Positions 51,892 through 61,552 of a stretch of 64,000 bases of DNA are shown one piece after another. Where the stretch lies: positions 1-64,000 of the forward strand of contig NZ_JABMJK010000015.1 of assembly GCF_013376005.1 (NCBI RefSeq), in the 5' to 3' direction. Both the position numbers and the translations under genes were made by a program. The notes beneath the pieces were generated by a model. It was given only the letters and a program-made list of their open reading frames with translations. It searched no databases and had not been told where the DNA came from. This DNA is from Duganella sp. SG902 (GTDB lineage: Bacteria; Pseudomonadota; Gammaproteobacteria; Burkholderiales; Burkholderiaceae_D). The number at the start of each line of letters is the position of its first letter. Position 1 is the stretch's first letter.

Positions 51892-52249
51892 GTCGTAGCT
51901 CCTTTGCCAGCATCTCGGCGGCCTTAAGACGATCTCGAATGAGATCCATGTCTTCCCTCGGAACCTCGCCCCTGTGTTTGCTCTTTTTCTGGAAGCAATG
52001 CAAGACAAAAATCGCTTCCTCAAACCTGACTGTGTAGATGGCGCGATAGGTGCCGCCACTGTCGTCTTCGATAATCTCAAGGACTGCCGCGCCACCGAAA
52101 CCTTTTAGTGCCTTGACAGCATCATGCTGGCCGCCGCGCTGGGCAAAGTCTAGCGCGTGGCCAAAGAAGCGCCTAACATTCTGTGGCAACGCCAGCAGGT
52201 CTTTCTTACTTCGTCCTACCCAGATCAGTGGTTTCTCGCCCGCTGTCAT
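51872..52249 (-). CDS. higB: HigB/RelE-like toxin (phage Gp49-like)
   Basis: 125 residues. The RelE-fold family signature is visible: WVGRSKKDLLALPQNVRRFF, HDAVKALKGFGGAAVLEI, GTYRAIYTVRFEEAIFVLHC and FQKKSKHRGEVPREDMDL. Such toxins cleave mRNA on the ribosome. It begins at ATG 52249. The overlapping antitoxin gene follows. Lower GC of this pair compared with neighbours fits a horizontally acquired module. Nothing is recognisable in 52250-52354. Confidence 0.88.
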   Translation of the reverse strand: MTAGEKPLIWVGRSKKDLLALPQNVRRFFGHALDFAQRGGQHDAVKALKGFGGAAVLEIIEDDSGGTYRAIYTVRFEEAIFVLHCFQKKSKHRGEVPREDMDLIRDRLKAAEMLAKELRHGKAQG

Positions 52250-52354
52250 ATCGCCACCTTATACCAGTTCAGATATAAAATCAAAACAATGTAAGCATGA
52301 GCTGGCAACCATCCCGCAAAGAGCGCGTTGGGGTTATGAGGGGTGTCAAGGAAA

Positions 52355-53257
52355 TTACAGCGTGGCGCGGAAGTTCAGGTAATCGGCGGCGCTTTTTTCG
52401 GGTTGTTCCAACATCGGCAGGTGGCCTGTGTTGGGCATGATGATGACTTGCGAGCGTGGCAGCAGGCGGTGCAGGATTTGGGCGCCGGCCGGGTTCAGTA
52501 TGCGGTCCTGTGCGCCCCAGACGATCAGCGATGGCGTGCTGAGGCCTTTGACGCGTTCCTCCACGCCCGGCTCGTGGCTCAGGTGCTGGCCGATGATTTT
52601 TTCCATGCCTTCGTTCTTGGCGCGCTCCTGGCCGATGTAGTCCATCATCGGCTTGGGGATGAAGGGCGGATCGCTCATCGCCATGTCGGCCTCGGCGTCG
52701 AAGTCCTTTTTAGGGTTGGCCTTCATGTTGTCCATCTCGCTCGGCGGCGCGGTGCGCAGGCCGCCGGCGTCCAACAACCACAGGCTTTGCACTTCATCCG
52801 GATGGTCGGCCGCGTACAGCAGCGATATCTGTCCGCCCATCGAACTGCCGCCCAGATGCAGACGCTTCAAGCCCAGCGCCGCCGCGAACATGTGCATGCG
52901 TTGCGCCTGCGCTTCGGCGCCGTAGTTGGCGCGTTCCGGCCGCGAGGATTCGCCGAAGCCATTGATGTCGGGGATGATGACGCGATAGCTGCCCACCAGT
53001 TCACGCGCCACGTAGACGAAGTTGTCCTTGTCGTCACTGAAGCCGTGCAGCAGCATCAGCGGCTCCCCCTTCCCGCCTTCCAGATAGACGACACGTACGC
53101 CATCGGCCAGCGTGACTTCTTTTCGCTCCAGTCCCGAGCGCATGCGCTCGACGTTGATGAAGAAACGCGTGGTCGGCCCGGGCGCCAGGTACACGCAGCC
53201 AAGCAGCAGCACGGCCAGCGCCAACAAGCCGCCAACGGTTATTTTCACGATGCGCAT
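52355..53257 (-). CDS. Secreted or lipid-anchored alpha/beta hydrolase
   Basis: 300 residues from ATG 53257, which has GGAG 8 nt upstream. N-terminal hydrophobic segment (ITVGGLLALAVLLLGC) with a possible lipobox at C21. Oxyanion region LLHGFSDDKDNF (about 70-80), nucleophile S139 in GGSSMGGQ, Asp in VWGAQDRIL, His in MPNTGHLPML. Last gene of the MFS/TonB/hydroxylase operon, 1 bp after the hydroxylase gene. Probably hydrolyses an ester or lactone related to the imported compound. Confidence 0.87.
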   Translation of the reverse strand: MRIVKITVGGLLALAVLLLGCVYLAPGPTTRFFINVERMRSGLERKEVTLADGVRVVYLEGGKGEPLMLLHGFSDDKDNFVYVARELVGSYRVIIPDINGFGESSRPERANYGAEAQAQRMHMFAAALGLKRLHLGGSSMGGQISLLYAADHPDEVQSLWLLDAGGLRTAPPSEMDNMKANPKKDFDAEADMAMSDPPFIPKPMMDYIGQERAKNEGMEKIIGQHLSHEPGVEERVKGLSTPSLIVWGAQDRILNPAGAQILHRLLPRSQVIIMPNTGHLPMLEQPEKSAADYLNFRATL

Positions 53258-53258
53258 G

Positions 53259-54458
53259 TCACTGCTCCGGATAGCCAAGGATGAGGAAGTCGCGGCTGAT
53301 CGGCGGCGACCAGTACACGGTGCCGAACACGATCCAGAAGCGCGTGGACCACGATTTATTCATTTTCAGCTCATAGGCGATCTGCTGCCAGCCACTCAGC
53401 ACGATGGCGAAAGGGTTCAGGCGTATGTAAGGATTGTTGGTCAGGCCCACGCGCGGCATGACCGGGGTTGGCGCACGATAGGTGCCAAACACACGGTCCC
53501 AGAACAGGAAGGGACTGCCGCCTATGTTGACAATCTCGTCTCCCGCTTTCGAGGTGTGGTGCATGTAGTGATACACGCCGTTGCCGAAATACGCGGAAGT
53601 CCATCGCACCAGCGGATTGCGGTAGGCGAAATCATAGAACACCGTGGTGTGATTGAACTTCTCCAGCATGATGCCAAGGCTGCCCAGCACCAGCGTTTCG
53701 GCCAGCAGCGGCTCGTAGTAAAACAGCTTGGTGCTGACGGCCGCGAACACGATGGATGGGAAGCTGCCAAATACCCCCGGCAAGAACATGAACGGGCCCA
53801 CGCCCACCGGATGCATGATCTCCGCCGAGTGATGGCATCGGTGCGCGCCGTACCACACCAGCCGCGAGTGATGCGCCAGCCAGTGCGAAAAATATCCCGG
53901 TAATGACCCGAACACGATGCCGAGCGCCAGCGCTAGCGGATACGGCAACGTCACCAGCGTCGGAATATGGTGCTTCAACAGATCCAGCGCCGCCGTGTAG
54001 CCATCCGAGAGCAGGTTGGCGCCGGCCTCGTAGCGGAAGCCCAGCACATACGCGACGGCGCCCAGCGACGCAAACAACAGCAGCCCCACCGCCATCGCCA
54101 CCAGGTTGGAAAGGAAGTGCGCCATGAAGATGGGGATGAACGCATGCCGGCCATAGCGCCGCAGCGACAGCACGAAGCTGGCTACCGCAAACAGCGAGAT
54201 GTAGGCGCCCAACCCGCCGATCAGCAGCCATGCCATGCGCTCGAACTGCGCCTGATCCAGCATGCCCGCCAACGGATTGGTGCGCGCATCGATATGCCCG
54301 GTGAGGAAGCGATACAGCCCGCTGCCGGTGTCGGCCAGCATGTCAAACGCGCCGAACGCCACCAGCAGCACGCCCATCACCACCGCGAGACGCGCCACGG
54401 TATGCGCCTCGCTGTGCGCAAAGTCGTAGTTCCACGCACGCGACAGCAGCTTTTTCAT
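53259..54458 (-). CDS. Sterol desaturase/fatty acid hydroxylase family protein
   Basis: 399 residues with about six membrane helices. The di-iron histidine clusters are plain: HWLAHHSRLVWYGAHRCHHS and HYMHHTSK, with a further His after (FNHTTVFYDFAYR). The family hydroxylates or desaturates sterols, fatty acids, carotenoids or alkylglycerols with O2. It is 3 bp after the TonB receptor stop and 1 bp before the hydrolase. The lipid or terpenoid substrate would fit uptake by the receptor, but is unknown. Confidence 0.87.
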   Translation of the reverse strand: MKKLLSRAWNYDFAHSEAHTVARLAVVMGVLLVAFGAFDMLADTGSGLYRFLTGHIDARTNPLAGMLDQAQFERMAWLLIGGLGAYISLFAVASFVLSLRRYGRHAFIPIFMAHFLSNLVAMAVGLLLFASLGAVAYVLGFRYEAGANLLSDGYTAALDLLKHHIPTLVTLPYPLALALGIVFGSLPGYFSHWLAHHSRLVWYGAHRCHHSAEIMHPVGVGPFMFLPGVFGSFPSIVFAAVSTKLFYYEPLLAETLVLGSLGIMLEKFNHTTVFYDFAYRNPLVRWTSAYFGNGVYHYMHHTSKAGDEIVNIGGSPFLFWDRVFGTYRAPTPVMPRVGLTNNPYIRLNPFAIVLSGWQQIAYELKMNKSWSTRFWIVFGTVYWSPPISRDFLILGYPEQ

Positions 54459-54461
54459 GGC

Positions 54462-56861
54462 TTACAGATTGGCGCTGAGCGCAAGGCCGATATAGCGCGG
54501 CGCGCTGATGCTGGAGTACGGCGTGCCAAGGATGCTGGAGGTCTGCCCACCCGGCGTGCCGATGTAGCGTTTGTTGAACAGGTTATTCACCAGCAGCGCC
54601 ACGCCATAGCGGCGGTCCGCGTTCATCCAGCCCAGTTTGAGATCGGCGCGCTGCGTGGCCACCCCGGTCTCGAAGGCGCCGCCGCGCAGGCAGCCCCACT
54701 GCTGGATGATCTGCGCGTTGCAGCGCGTCTTGCTGGTGTAGTTGCCCTGCAGGCTAAGGTCCGCATGGCCGCCGAACGCCGGCCAGTTCACGTTCACGCC
54801 AGCCATCATGGTCAGCTTGGGCGATCCAACCGGCTGGCCCGACAAATCGACGCTGTTGCCGGCCCAGTCGGTGAACTGCTTCTGGTCGTAGGTATGGTCG
54901 AGATATTCCAGCGCGCCGAAGAACCGCACCGACTGCGATACCTTGATGCTGCCGTCCAGATCAACGCCCTTGCCGCGCTGGTTGGAGCTGGTGATGTTAT
55001 AAGTCGGCACCCCGCCGCCGGATACCGACAACAGCTCGATGCCCTGCAGGTTCTTGAAGCGGTACGAGAATACGGATCCATTCAGCGACAGCCGCAACGC
55101 CGGCAGGTAGGTCTTGAAGCCGGCCTCGAAGTTGGTCATCTTCTCCGGAGCGAATGCGCCGCCCGCGTCGCTCGGCTGGAACACGTTGAAACCTCCCGAC
55201 TGATAGCCTTTGGACAGCGAGGCAAACAGCATGGTGCTGGCGTCCAGCTTATGGTCGATTACGAGGCGTGGGCTGGTGTCGCGCCAACTCTTGCTGGCCG
55301 AAGGGAACAACGGCGCCACCATGGACGCGTTGGCCAGCACGATGGCATTGAGCCCCAGCACGCCGTTGGCGACCATGGCGGCGGTCGGATCGGAACTGGT
55401 GGCGGCCGGAACGTCCCAACTGGTGGTCTTGCTGTCGCGTGTGAAGCGCACGCCCAGCGTCACGTTGGTCGACGGCGTGGCGTGCCAGATCACGTCACCG
55501 TAGATCGAGGCGGATTTGGAGGTCAGGCCATTGATCATCTGCTCGTGCCACTGCGTGCCGGAAGCCGGCGCGCCGCCCGAGAACGGCGTGCCGTCGCCCA
55601 GCGCCAGGCCATACAGCACCGGGAACAGCGGCACGCCGGCCGGGATGCCGCCGGCGGCGAAGGGGCCGGTATTGTAGTTGAGGGTGTCCAGCGTGTCGGT
55701 GGTGGTGTTGACGTCGGAGACCTGGGTCACCTTGGCGCGGAACAGGCTCACGCCGGCCACCCAGTCCAGCAGCTCGTTCTTGCTGCTTAACTTGAACTCC
55801 TGCTGCCAGGTGGTATTGCGTTCGGCGTTGGCGGTGTCCAGATAGGTGGCGACGTTGGCGGTGCCGTCGTTATCCTGGCGATTATAGCTTCGGAATTTGC
55901 GCCATGAGGTGGTGGAGGCGAACGTGGCGCCGGCCAGTGGTGTTTCGAAGCGCAGGGTGACGCCATTGAGCGACAGGGTTTCGCGCGCCGGCGCATCGTT
56001 GCGCAAGCCGCTGTGCAGCGGATTGACGAAGGTTTTCGCCAGCACCGCCGGATCGGGATCGAACGGCGGCAATTCGCCGGAAGCCACTTGCGGCGACACG
56101 CCAAACGCGGGCCGCGCGGTCTGATCGATATCCTGGTGCTCCCAGCTGAGGATAGCCTTGGTCTGGCTGGATGGCGCCCACTTGAGCGACATGCGCGTGC
56201 CCCAGGCACTCTCGCCACCCATTTTCTCGCCGTTGTAGGCGTTGGTGGCCCAGCCATCGCTGCGGTTGCGCACCGCCGACAGGCGGAAAGCCACGGTGTC
56301 CGATAACGGCTGGTTGAGCACCCCCTCCCCGTACACGGCGCGATGGCTGCCCACGCGCACCGTGGCGCTGGTTTCGCGTTCCGACGACGGCTCATTGGCG
56401 ACGATGGCGATCGCCCCGGCGGCGCTGTTACGCCCGAACAGCGTGCCTTGCGGGCCTTTCAGCACCTCCACCCGCTGCACGTCATTAAAGTCCAGCAGCG
56501 AGCCGCCGGTCTTGCCGAGATAGACGCCATCCAGATACACCCCGACCGGCGCGTCGGTGGCGATGCCGAAGTCGCCGGTGCCGATGCCGCGCAGCGCGAA
56601 GTTGGGCTGGGTGGGCTGCGAGCCATCCACCGACAGGCCGGGAATATAGCCGTTCATGTCGGACAGGTTGACCGCGCCCAGGTCGGCGATGTCTTTTGCG
56701 CTCACCACCTGCATCGAGATCGGCACGTCGCGCAGTGATTGCGCCCGGCTTTGCGCCGTGACGATGACGCTGGGGATCGTCGCCTCATCCGCCGCCATGG
56801 CCGGTAAGGCCATCAGCGCCTGCGATATGGCGAGTGCCAACTTGTGCTTCTTCGTGCTCAT
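54462..56861 (-). CDS. TonB-dependent receptor of the hydroxylase operon
   Basis: 799 residues. Signal peptide (ISQALMALPAMAADE), TonB-box-like IPSVIVTAQSRAQSLRDVPI, plug with DMNGYIPGLSVDGSQ, ALRGIGTGDFG and VEVLKGPQGTLFGRNSAAGA, which is the IroN/FyuA-like group with many lipid and vitamin relatives. Barrel ends IGLALSANL. AAAGGACG precedes the start. It overlaps the end of the MFS gene by 77 bp. Confidence 0.9.
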   Translation of the reverse strand: MSTKKHKLALAISQALMALPAMAADEATIPSVIVTAQSRAQSLRDVPISMQVVSAKDIADLGAVNLSDMNGYIPGLSVDGSQPTQPNFALRGIGTGDFGIATDAPVGVYLDGVYLGKTGGSLLDFNDVQRVEVLKGPQGTLFGRNSAAGAIAIVANEPSSERETSATVRVGSHRAVYGEGVLNQPLSDTVAFRLSAVRNRSDGWATNAYNGEKMGGESAWGTRMSLKWAPSSQTKAILSWEHQDIDQTARPAFGVSPQVASGELPPFDPDPAVLAKTFVNPLHSGLRNDAPARETLSLNGVTLRFETPLAGATFASTTSWRKFRSYNRQDNDGTANVATYLDTANAERNTTWQQEFKLSSKNELLDWVAGVSLFRAKVTQVSDVNTTTDTLDTLNYNTGPFAAGGIPAGVPLFPVLYGLALGDGTPFSGGAPASGTQWHEQMINGLTSKSASIYGDVIWHATPSTNVTLGVRFTRDSKTTSWDVPAATSSDPTAAMVANGVLGLNAIVLANASMVAPLFPSASKSWRDTSPRLVIDHKLDASTMLFASLSKGYQSGGFNVFQPSDAGGAFAPEKMTNFEAGFKTYLPALRLSLNGSVFSYRFKNLQGIELLSVSGGGVPTYNITSSNQRGKGVDLDGSIKVSQSVRFFGALEYLDHTYDQKQFTDWAGNSVDLSGQPVGSPKLTMMAGVNVNWPAFGGHADLSLQGNYTSKTRCNAQIIQQWGCLRGGAFETGVATQRADLKLGWMNADRRYGVALLVNNLFNKRYIGTPGGQTSSILGTPYSSISAPRYIGLALSANL

Positions 56862-58011
56862 GTTTCGTCCTTTTTATTGTATTAAACACGGCCATGGCGC
56901 CACCCCATGCCAGGCCCACGACTCCCACCGCAATCAAACTGAACATGCCCGGACCACCGCTGACAAAAAGCTCGCCGGCCAGCGCGGTGCCAATGCCCGC
57001 GCCCAGCATGGCGATAATCAAGGTGCGCATCACCAGCGCGCCATCCGGGTCGTTCTCGGTCAGCAGGCCGGTGAGGAATGGCGTCAACATGTAAAAGCCG
57101 ACGTTGACCATGATTTGCGACAGCAGGAACGACCACTGGCCGGCGATATTGAAGAAGGCGTACACCGCCGCGCCGAGGATGACGAAGCCCAGCGCCACCA
57201 GCGGCGCGCGGCGCGCCGGGTTGCGCGTCAGCGAAGGCACGATGGCGCCGACGAAGCCAAGAATCGAGGACAGCGCCAGGAACAGGCCCACCGTCTCCGC
57301 CGCCATGTGGGCGCGCTCGCCCACGTAGCCGCTGACCGCCCACTGGCCGGCCTGCACGCCGTACACCAGCAGCACCACCACCAGCACCAGCGCGAGTTGA
57401 GCGCGCGGCAGGCGCACCAACGGCGCGCTGGGAGAGACTTGCGCCACGGGTGTGGCTTCGACGCGTGGCCGTATGCTCAGGATCAGCGGCGCGAGCGCCA
57501 CGCCGAACGCCGCCAGCCACAGGAAAATCGGTCCGCGCCCGGCCTGCGGCGCCATCGTCGACAAGGCATACAGCAAGCCGCCCATGCAAACGCCGCCCAC
57601 CAGGTTGATCTGGCCCCAGATGCGTTCCGCCTCGGCCTGCGCCGCCACGTCACAGGTAATCAGGCTGAATAAGGCACCCTCGCCCACGCCGGCCAGCAGG
57701 CGCGCCAGGCTAAGCGTGGCCACGCTGTCCGTCACATGGCTCAGCAACTGTCCCGCCACCATGGCCAACACCCCGCCGGCCGCCACCTGCCAATGCGCGC
57801 GCCGCACCAGGCGGGGACACAGCAGGCAGTAAAGCGCGATGCCGCCGACTTCCGCGCTGGCCACCGCCGTCGCCGTGGCTTCGTCGATGCCGGGAACGCG
57901 GCACAGCGCCATCACAATCAAAGGCATCACCATGGTGCCATTGAGGGCGGCGGCAAAGGCCGCGCTCAAACCGCTCACGCGGATGGCGCTGGATGGCACG
58001 GTAAACGGCAT
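56785..58011 (-). CDS. MFS transporter
   Basis: 408 residues, 12 hydrophobic helices. The start at 58011 has AAGG 6 nt upstream; the longer TTG start at 58017 adds two residues. The GxLaDrxGRR-type loop between TM2 and TM3 is poorly conserved (CPRLVRRAHWQV), so subgroup is unclear. First gene of the leftward operon and divergent from the AraC gene. A 77-bp overlap with the TonB receptor gene is unusual and implies tight coupling. Confidence 0.83.
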   Translation of the reverse strand: MPFTVPSSAIRVSGLSAAFAAALNGTMVMPLIVMALCRVPGIDEATATAVASAEVGGIALYCLLCPRLVRRAHWQVAAGGVLAMVAGQLLSHVTDSVATLSLARLLAGVGEGALFSLITCDVAAQAEAERIWGQINLVGGVCMGGLLYALSTMAPQAGRGPIFLWLAAFGVALAPLILSIRPRVEATPVAQVSPSAPLVRLPRAQLALVLVVVLLVYGVQAGQWAVSGYVGERAHMAAETVGLFLALSSILGFVGAIVPSLTRNPARRAPLVALGFVILGAAVYAFFNIAGQWSFLLSQIMVNVGFYMLTPFLTGLLTENDPDGALVMRTLIIAMLGAGIGTALAGELFVSGGPGMFSLIAVGVVGLAWGGAMAVFNTIKRTKHEHEEAQVGTRHIAGADGLTGHGGG

Positions 58012-58190
58012 GATCAACCTTTCCCGGAATGGAATGTTGACAAGAATAGCGCCAAGCCGCCCGCTTGCGGTGGGTCATTTTCGGCCACACCGGGGGTGTT
58101 CACAGGACAAGCTCCATCCCTGCAAGCCCGTGGCAGGATAGCCACGCCGGCACTTGACGGGGCCGATCCGGCCATGGGACGCTCTGGTTC

Positions 58191-59210
58191 ATGACCGAAT
58201 CCGACAACTACACCCGCTACACCACGGCCAACATCCCGGTCTACCTGCTGCGCTGCCTGGCCGCCACCATGGCCGAATTCGGCCACGATCCGGCGCGCCT
58301 GTGCCTCGGCCTGGGCTTCACGCTGGAGGACTTGAGCAACCCGGCCTGCCGCGTCTCGTTCCGCCAGGGCAGCGCGCTAATCCGGCGCGCCCTGCAACTG
58401 GCGCCGGGCAAGGGACTGGGCCTGCTGATCGGCGAGCGCGAAACCATCGCCTCCATCGGCCTGGTGGGCTACGCCATGATGACCTGCGCCACGCTGGGCG
58501 ACGCCGTGGCGCTGGGCATGAGCCAGCAAAAATTCACCGGCAGCATGCTGGAATTCGACATGCGTCAGGATGAACGCGTGGTCTCGGTCAGCGCCAGCAA
58601 CCGCTTTCACGAGCCGGATATCCAGATGTTCCTGGTCGAAGAGGCCTTCGCCAGCTTTCTGCAGGTGGCGCGCGGGCTGGCCGGCAACAGCTTCCTGCCG
58701 CGGCGCGTGGACCTGAACTATCCGGCGCCGGCCTATGCGGACGAATACACGCGCATCTTCCAGTGCCCGGTGCATTTCGGCCAGCCGGTGGCCGCCTTCG
58801 TGACCGACATCGAATGGGCGGCGCGGCCTTTGCTGACCTACGATCCGCTCAGCCATCGTCAGGCGCTGGAGTTCATGGAGATCGGCTTTTCGCGGGAGCG
58901 CGAGAAGGTGGACTTGTTCGAGTCGATCGAACGGGCCGTACGCCAGAATCTGCGCGAGCAGCTCAGCTTCGCCGACATCGCCCGCAAACTTTGCGTGAGC
59001 GAGCGCACCTTGCGTCGGCGACTGGCGGAAAATGGTGTGTCGTACCAGTCGCTGCTGGACAACGTGCGCAAGAACCGCGCGCTGGAGATGCTGGCCAATC
59101 CGCGCCTGTCGATCGAGCAGGTGGCGTTTGAAGTGGGCTTCTGCGACTCGCACAACTTCCGCCGCGCCTTCAAGCGCTGGACCGGCAACACGCCCAGCGA
59201 AATGCGCTAG
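58191..59210 (+). CDS. AraC-family regulator, OruR-like
   Basis: 339 residues. N-terminal arabinose-binding-like domain (about 15-210) and C-terminal HTH pair: FADIARKLCVSERTLRRRLA and VAFEVGFCDSHNFRRAFKRW. It lies between the leftward TonB operon and the rightward kinase/aldolase operon and is the likely switch for both. The 179-bp spacer to the MFS gene contains several GGCCAC/GGCCG runs but no clear dyad that I can name. Confidence 0.86.
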   Translation: MTESDNYTRYTTANIPVYLLRCLAATMAEFGHDPARLCLGLGFTLEDLSNPACRVSFRQGSALIRRALQLAPGKGLGLLIGERETIASIGLVGYAMMTCATLGDAVALGMSQQKFTGSMLEFDMRQDERVVSVSASNRFHEPDIQMFLVEEAFASFLQVARGLAGNSFLPRRVDLNYPAPAYADEYTRIFQCPVHFGQPVAAFVTDIEWAARPLLTYDPLSHRQALEFMEIGFSREREKVDLFESIERAVRQNLREQLSFADIARKLCVSERTLRRRLAENGVSYQSLLDNVRKNRALEMLANPRLSIEQVAFEVGFCDSHNFRRAFKRWTGNTPSEMR

Positions 59211-59337
59211 CACCGTTCCGGCGTCGGTCGCCACATTTGGCCGGATAAGCCCCCTATCCCGTCCGCTTTTGCCATAACGCCCCGCGCGCCCCTCCCTCTA
59301 TAGTCGTGCCATCATCACGACAGAGGCGTTTGGCGGC

Positions 59338-60918
59338 ATGGACGAACAACTGGTACTGGCGGTCGATCTGGGCACATCGGGCTGCAAGACCGCGCTGGTG
59401 ACGCGCGGCGGCATGGTGCTGGCGTGGGCGTATCGCCCGGTCGCCCTGCACCTGCTGGACGGCGCCGGCGCCGAACAGGTGCCGGAGGACTGGTGGCAGG
59501 CGCTGCTCGCCACCGCGCGCGAAGTGCTCGACAAGGCTGGCGTGTCTGCGTCGCGCGTCATTGCGGTGTGCTGCTCGACGCAGGGCGAAGGCACCATCCC
59601 GGTCGACCGCGAAGGCATCCCGCTGATGAACGCCATCACCTGGATGGACATGCGCGGCGCGGCGCCGCTGCGCAAGCAGGTGCGCGGCTGGCTCAACGTG
59701 GCCGGCTACGATCCCCTCAAGCTGGCGCGCTGGCTGCGTCTGTGCGGCGGCGCGCCGGCATTGTCCGGCAAAGACCCGGCCGCGCACATGCTGTTCATCC
59801 GCGACATGTATCCACAGGTGTACCAGAACACCTACAAATTCCTCAACGTCCTCGATTACCTGAACCTGCGCCTGACCGGCCGCTTCGTCGCCTCGCACGA
59901 CTCCATCCTGACGTCATGGGTCACCGACAACCGCGACGTGGATCACATCCGTTATGACGACAAGCTGCTGCGCGCCAGCGGCATCGACGCGGACAAATTC
60001 CCCGAAGTGGTGCCGTGCACCGAGGTGATCGGCGTGTTGCGGGCCGAAGTGGCCAACCAGCTTGGGCTGCGGCGCGAGACGGCCGTGGTGGCCGGCGCCA
60101 TCGACAACAGCGCCGCCGCCATCGGCGCCGGCACGCTGGCCGATGGCGACGCCCATCTCTACCTCGGCACCTCGTCGTGGATCGGCGCGCACGTACCGCG
60201 CAAGAAAACCGACATCTCCGCCATGATCGCGGCCATACCGTGCGCCGTGCCATCCAAGTACCTGATGATGGCGATGCAAACCTCGGCCGGCAATAACCTC
60301 AGCTTCCTCAAGGAGAAAATCCTGTACCACCAGGACGAACTGCTGCGCGAGGAACAACTCCCGGACGTGTACAAGATCTTCGACCGCATCGCCGCCAAGG
60401 TGCCGGCGGGCAGCCACGGCCTGCTATACGCTCCCTGGCTGTATGGTGAGCGCTGTCCGGTGGAAGACCGTTCGCTGCGCGGCGGCTTGTTCAACCTGTC
60501 GCTCGACCACACGCGCGAAACCGTGATCCGCGCCATCCTGGAGGGCGTGGCGTTGAATACCCGCTGGATGGTCGACCCGGTGCAGCGCTTCCTCGGCCGC
60601 AAACTGGATCACCTGACGGCGGTCGGTGGTGGCGCCAGCTCCAACGTCTGGTGCCAGATCTTCGCCGACGTCCTGGGCCTGCCGATCCGCCAGCTGGCGG
60701 AACCGATGCAGGCCAACGCCATCGGCGCGGCGTACATCGCCTTCGTCGGCCTGCGGCAACTGGACTTTGCCAGCGCCGCCGCGCAGACCCGCTACCGTGC
60801 CACCTATCAGCCCAACCACGTGCATCGCAACCTGTACGACGATTGCTTCGATGCCTTCACCGAACTGCATCGCCGACTCGCACCACTGTACCAGCGACTG
60901 AACCACCAAGGATTATGA
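59338..60918 (+). CDS. FGGY-family carbohydrate kinase (xylulokinase-like)
   Basis: 526 residues. N-terminal ATP-binding fold LAVDLGTSGCKTALV, WMDMRGAAPLRKQ, catalytic-type VVAGAIDNSAAAIGAG, and the C-terminal GGGASSNVWCQIFADVLGLP of FGGY signature 2. Longer insertions than in E. coli XylB (about 484). It phosphorylates a sugar or polyol at the expense of ATP. Coupled by a 4-bp overlap to a class II aldolase, so the pair may phosphorylate and cleave a ketose. LsrK (AI-2 kinase) is in the same superfamily but is not closer by eye. Confidence 0.87.
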   Translation: MDEQLVLAVDLGTSGCKTALVTRGGMVLAWAYRPVALHLLDGAGAEQVPEDWWQALLATAREVLDKAGVSASRVIAVCCSTQGEGTIPVDREGIPLMNAITWMDMRGAAPLRKQVRGWLNVAGYDPLKLARWLRLCGGAPALSGKDPAAHMLFIRDMYPQVYQNTYKFLNVLDYLNLRLTGRFVASHDSILTSWVTDNRDVDHIRYDDKLLRASGIDADKFPEVVPCTEVIGVLRAEVANQLGLRRETAVVAGAIDNSAAAIGAGTLADGDAHLYLGTSSWIGAHVPRKKTDISAMIAAIPCAVPSKYLMMAMQTSAGNNLSFLKEKILYHQDELLREEQLPDVYKIFDRIAAKVPAGSHGLLYAPWLYGERCPVEDRSLRGGLFNLSLDHTRETVIRAILEGVALNTRWMVDPVQRFLGRKLDHLTAVGGGASSNVWCQIFADVLGLPIRQLAEPMQANAIGAAYIAFVGLRQLDFASAAAQTRYRATYQPNHVHRNLYDDCFDAFTELHRRLAPLYQRLNHQGL

Positions 60919-61550
60919 GCCCATACACTCCCCACAAAGAGCAGGTGATCCAGGCCTGCCTGACGCTGGCCGAAGCAGGCTACCTGGCCGGCACCGGCGG
61001 CAATCTCGCCCTGCGCATCAACGACGAGCTGTTCGCCGTGACGCCCTCTGGCGCCGACTACTACACGCTGCGCGCGGACGACATCTGCGTGCTGCGTCTC
61101 GATACGCTGCGGCAGGTGGAAGGCACGCTCAAGCCGTCGGTGGAAAGCGCCATGCACGCCTGCATGCTGCGCTACAAGCGCGACATGCAGGCCAGCGTCC
61201 ACACCCACCAGCCGCTGGCCAGCGCGGTGGCGCTGCTGAATATCGATTTGCCGGTACAGGACGAGGCGCTGCGGCGCGCGCTGGGCGAACGCGTGGCCAT
61301 CGTGCCATATGCGCCGTCCGGCACAGGCATGCTGGTGCGCGCCCTGGGCCGCAGGCTGCGCGCCGACCTGCACGGCTATCTGCTGAAGAATCACGGCGTG
61401 ATCTGCGCCGCTCCCGACATGACGGAAGCCATCGCGCACGTCGGGCGTATCGAGTCGGCCGCAGCGCTGTTCCTGCGCCAACGCATCGCCGCCGCCAACA
61501 CCGCTCCCGCGACCGTGCGCCACATGGCGCTCGCCTGCCTGAACACCTGA
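60915..61550 (+). CDS. Class II aldolase (FucA/AraD-like)
   Basis: 211 residues. Glycine-rich start of the domain GYLAGTGGNLALRIND, phosphate/substrate segment TPSGADYYTL, catalytic-type E77 in KPSVESAMH, and metal His H96/H98 (VHTHQP) with H160 (KNHGV). A Zn2+-dependent aldolase or epimerase acting on a phosphorylated ketose is expected. The start at 60915 overlaps the kinase stop by 4 bp. A REP-like element begins 3 bp after its stop. Confidence 0.88.
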   Translation: MSPYTPHKEQVIQACLTLAEAGYLAGTGGNLALRINDELFAVTPSGADYYTLRADDICVLRLDTLRQVEGTLKPSVESAMHACMLRYKRDMQASVHTHQPLASAVALLNIDLPVQDEALRRALGERVAIVPYAPSGTGMLVRALGRRLRADLHGYLLKNHGVICAAPDMTEAIAHVGRIESAAALFLRQRIAAANTAPATVRHMALACLNT

Positions 61551-61552
61551 CC

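Noticed and set aside
59338..60918. Autoinducer-2 kinase LsrK
   Set aside because: Same superfamily and similar length, but no lsr transport or processing genes nearby and motifs look closer to general FGGY sugar kinases.
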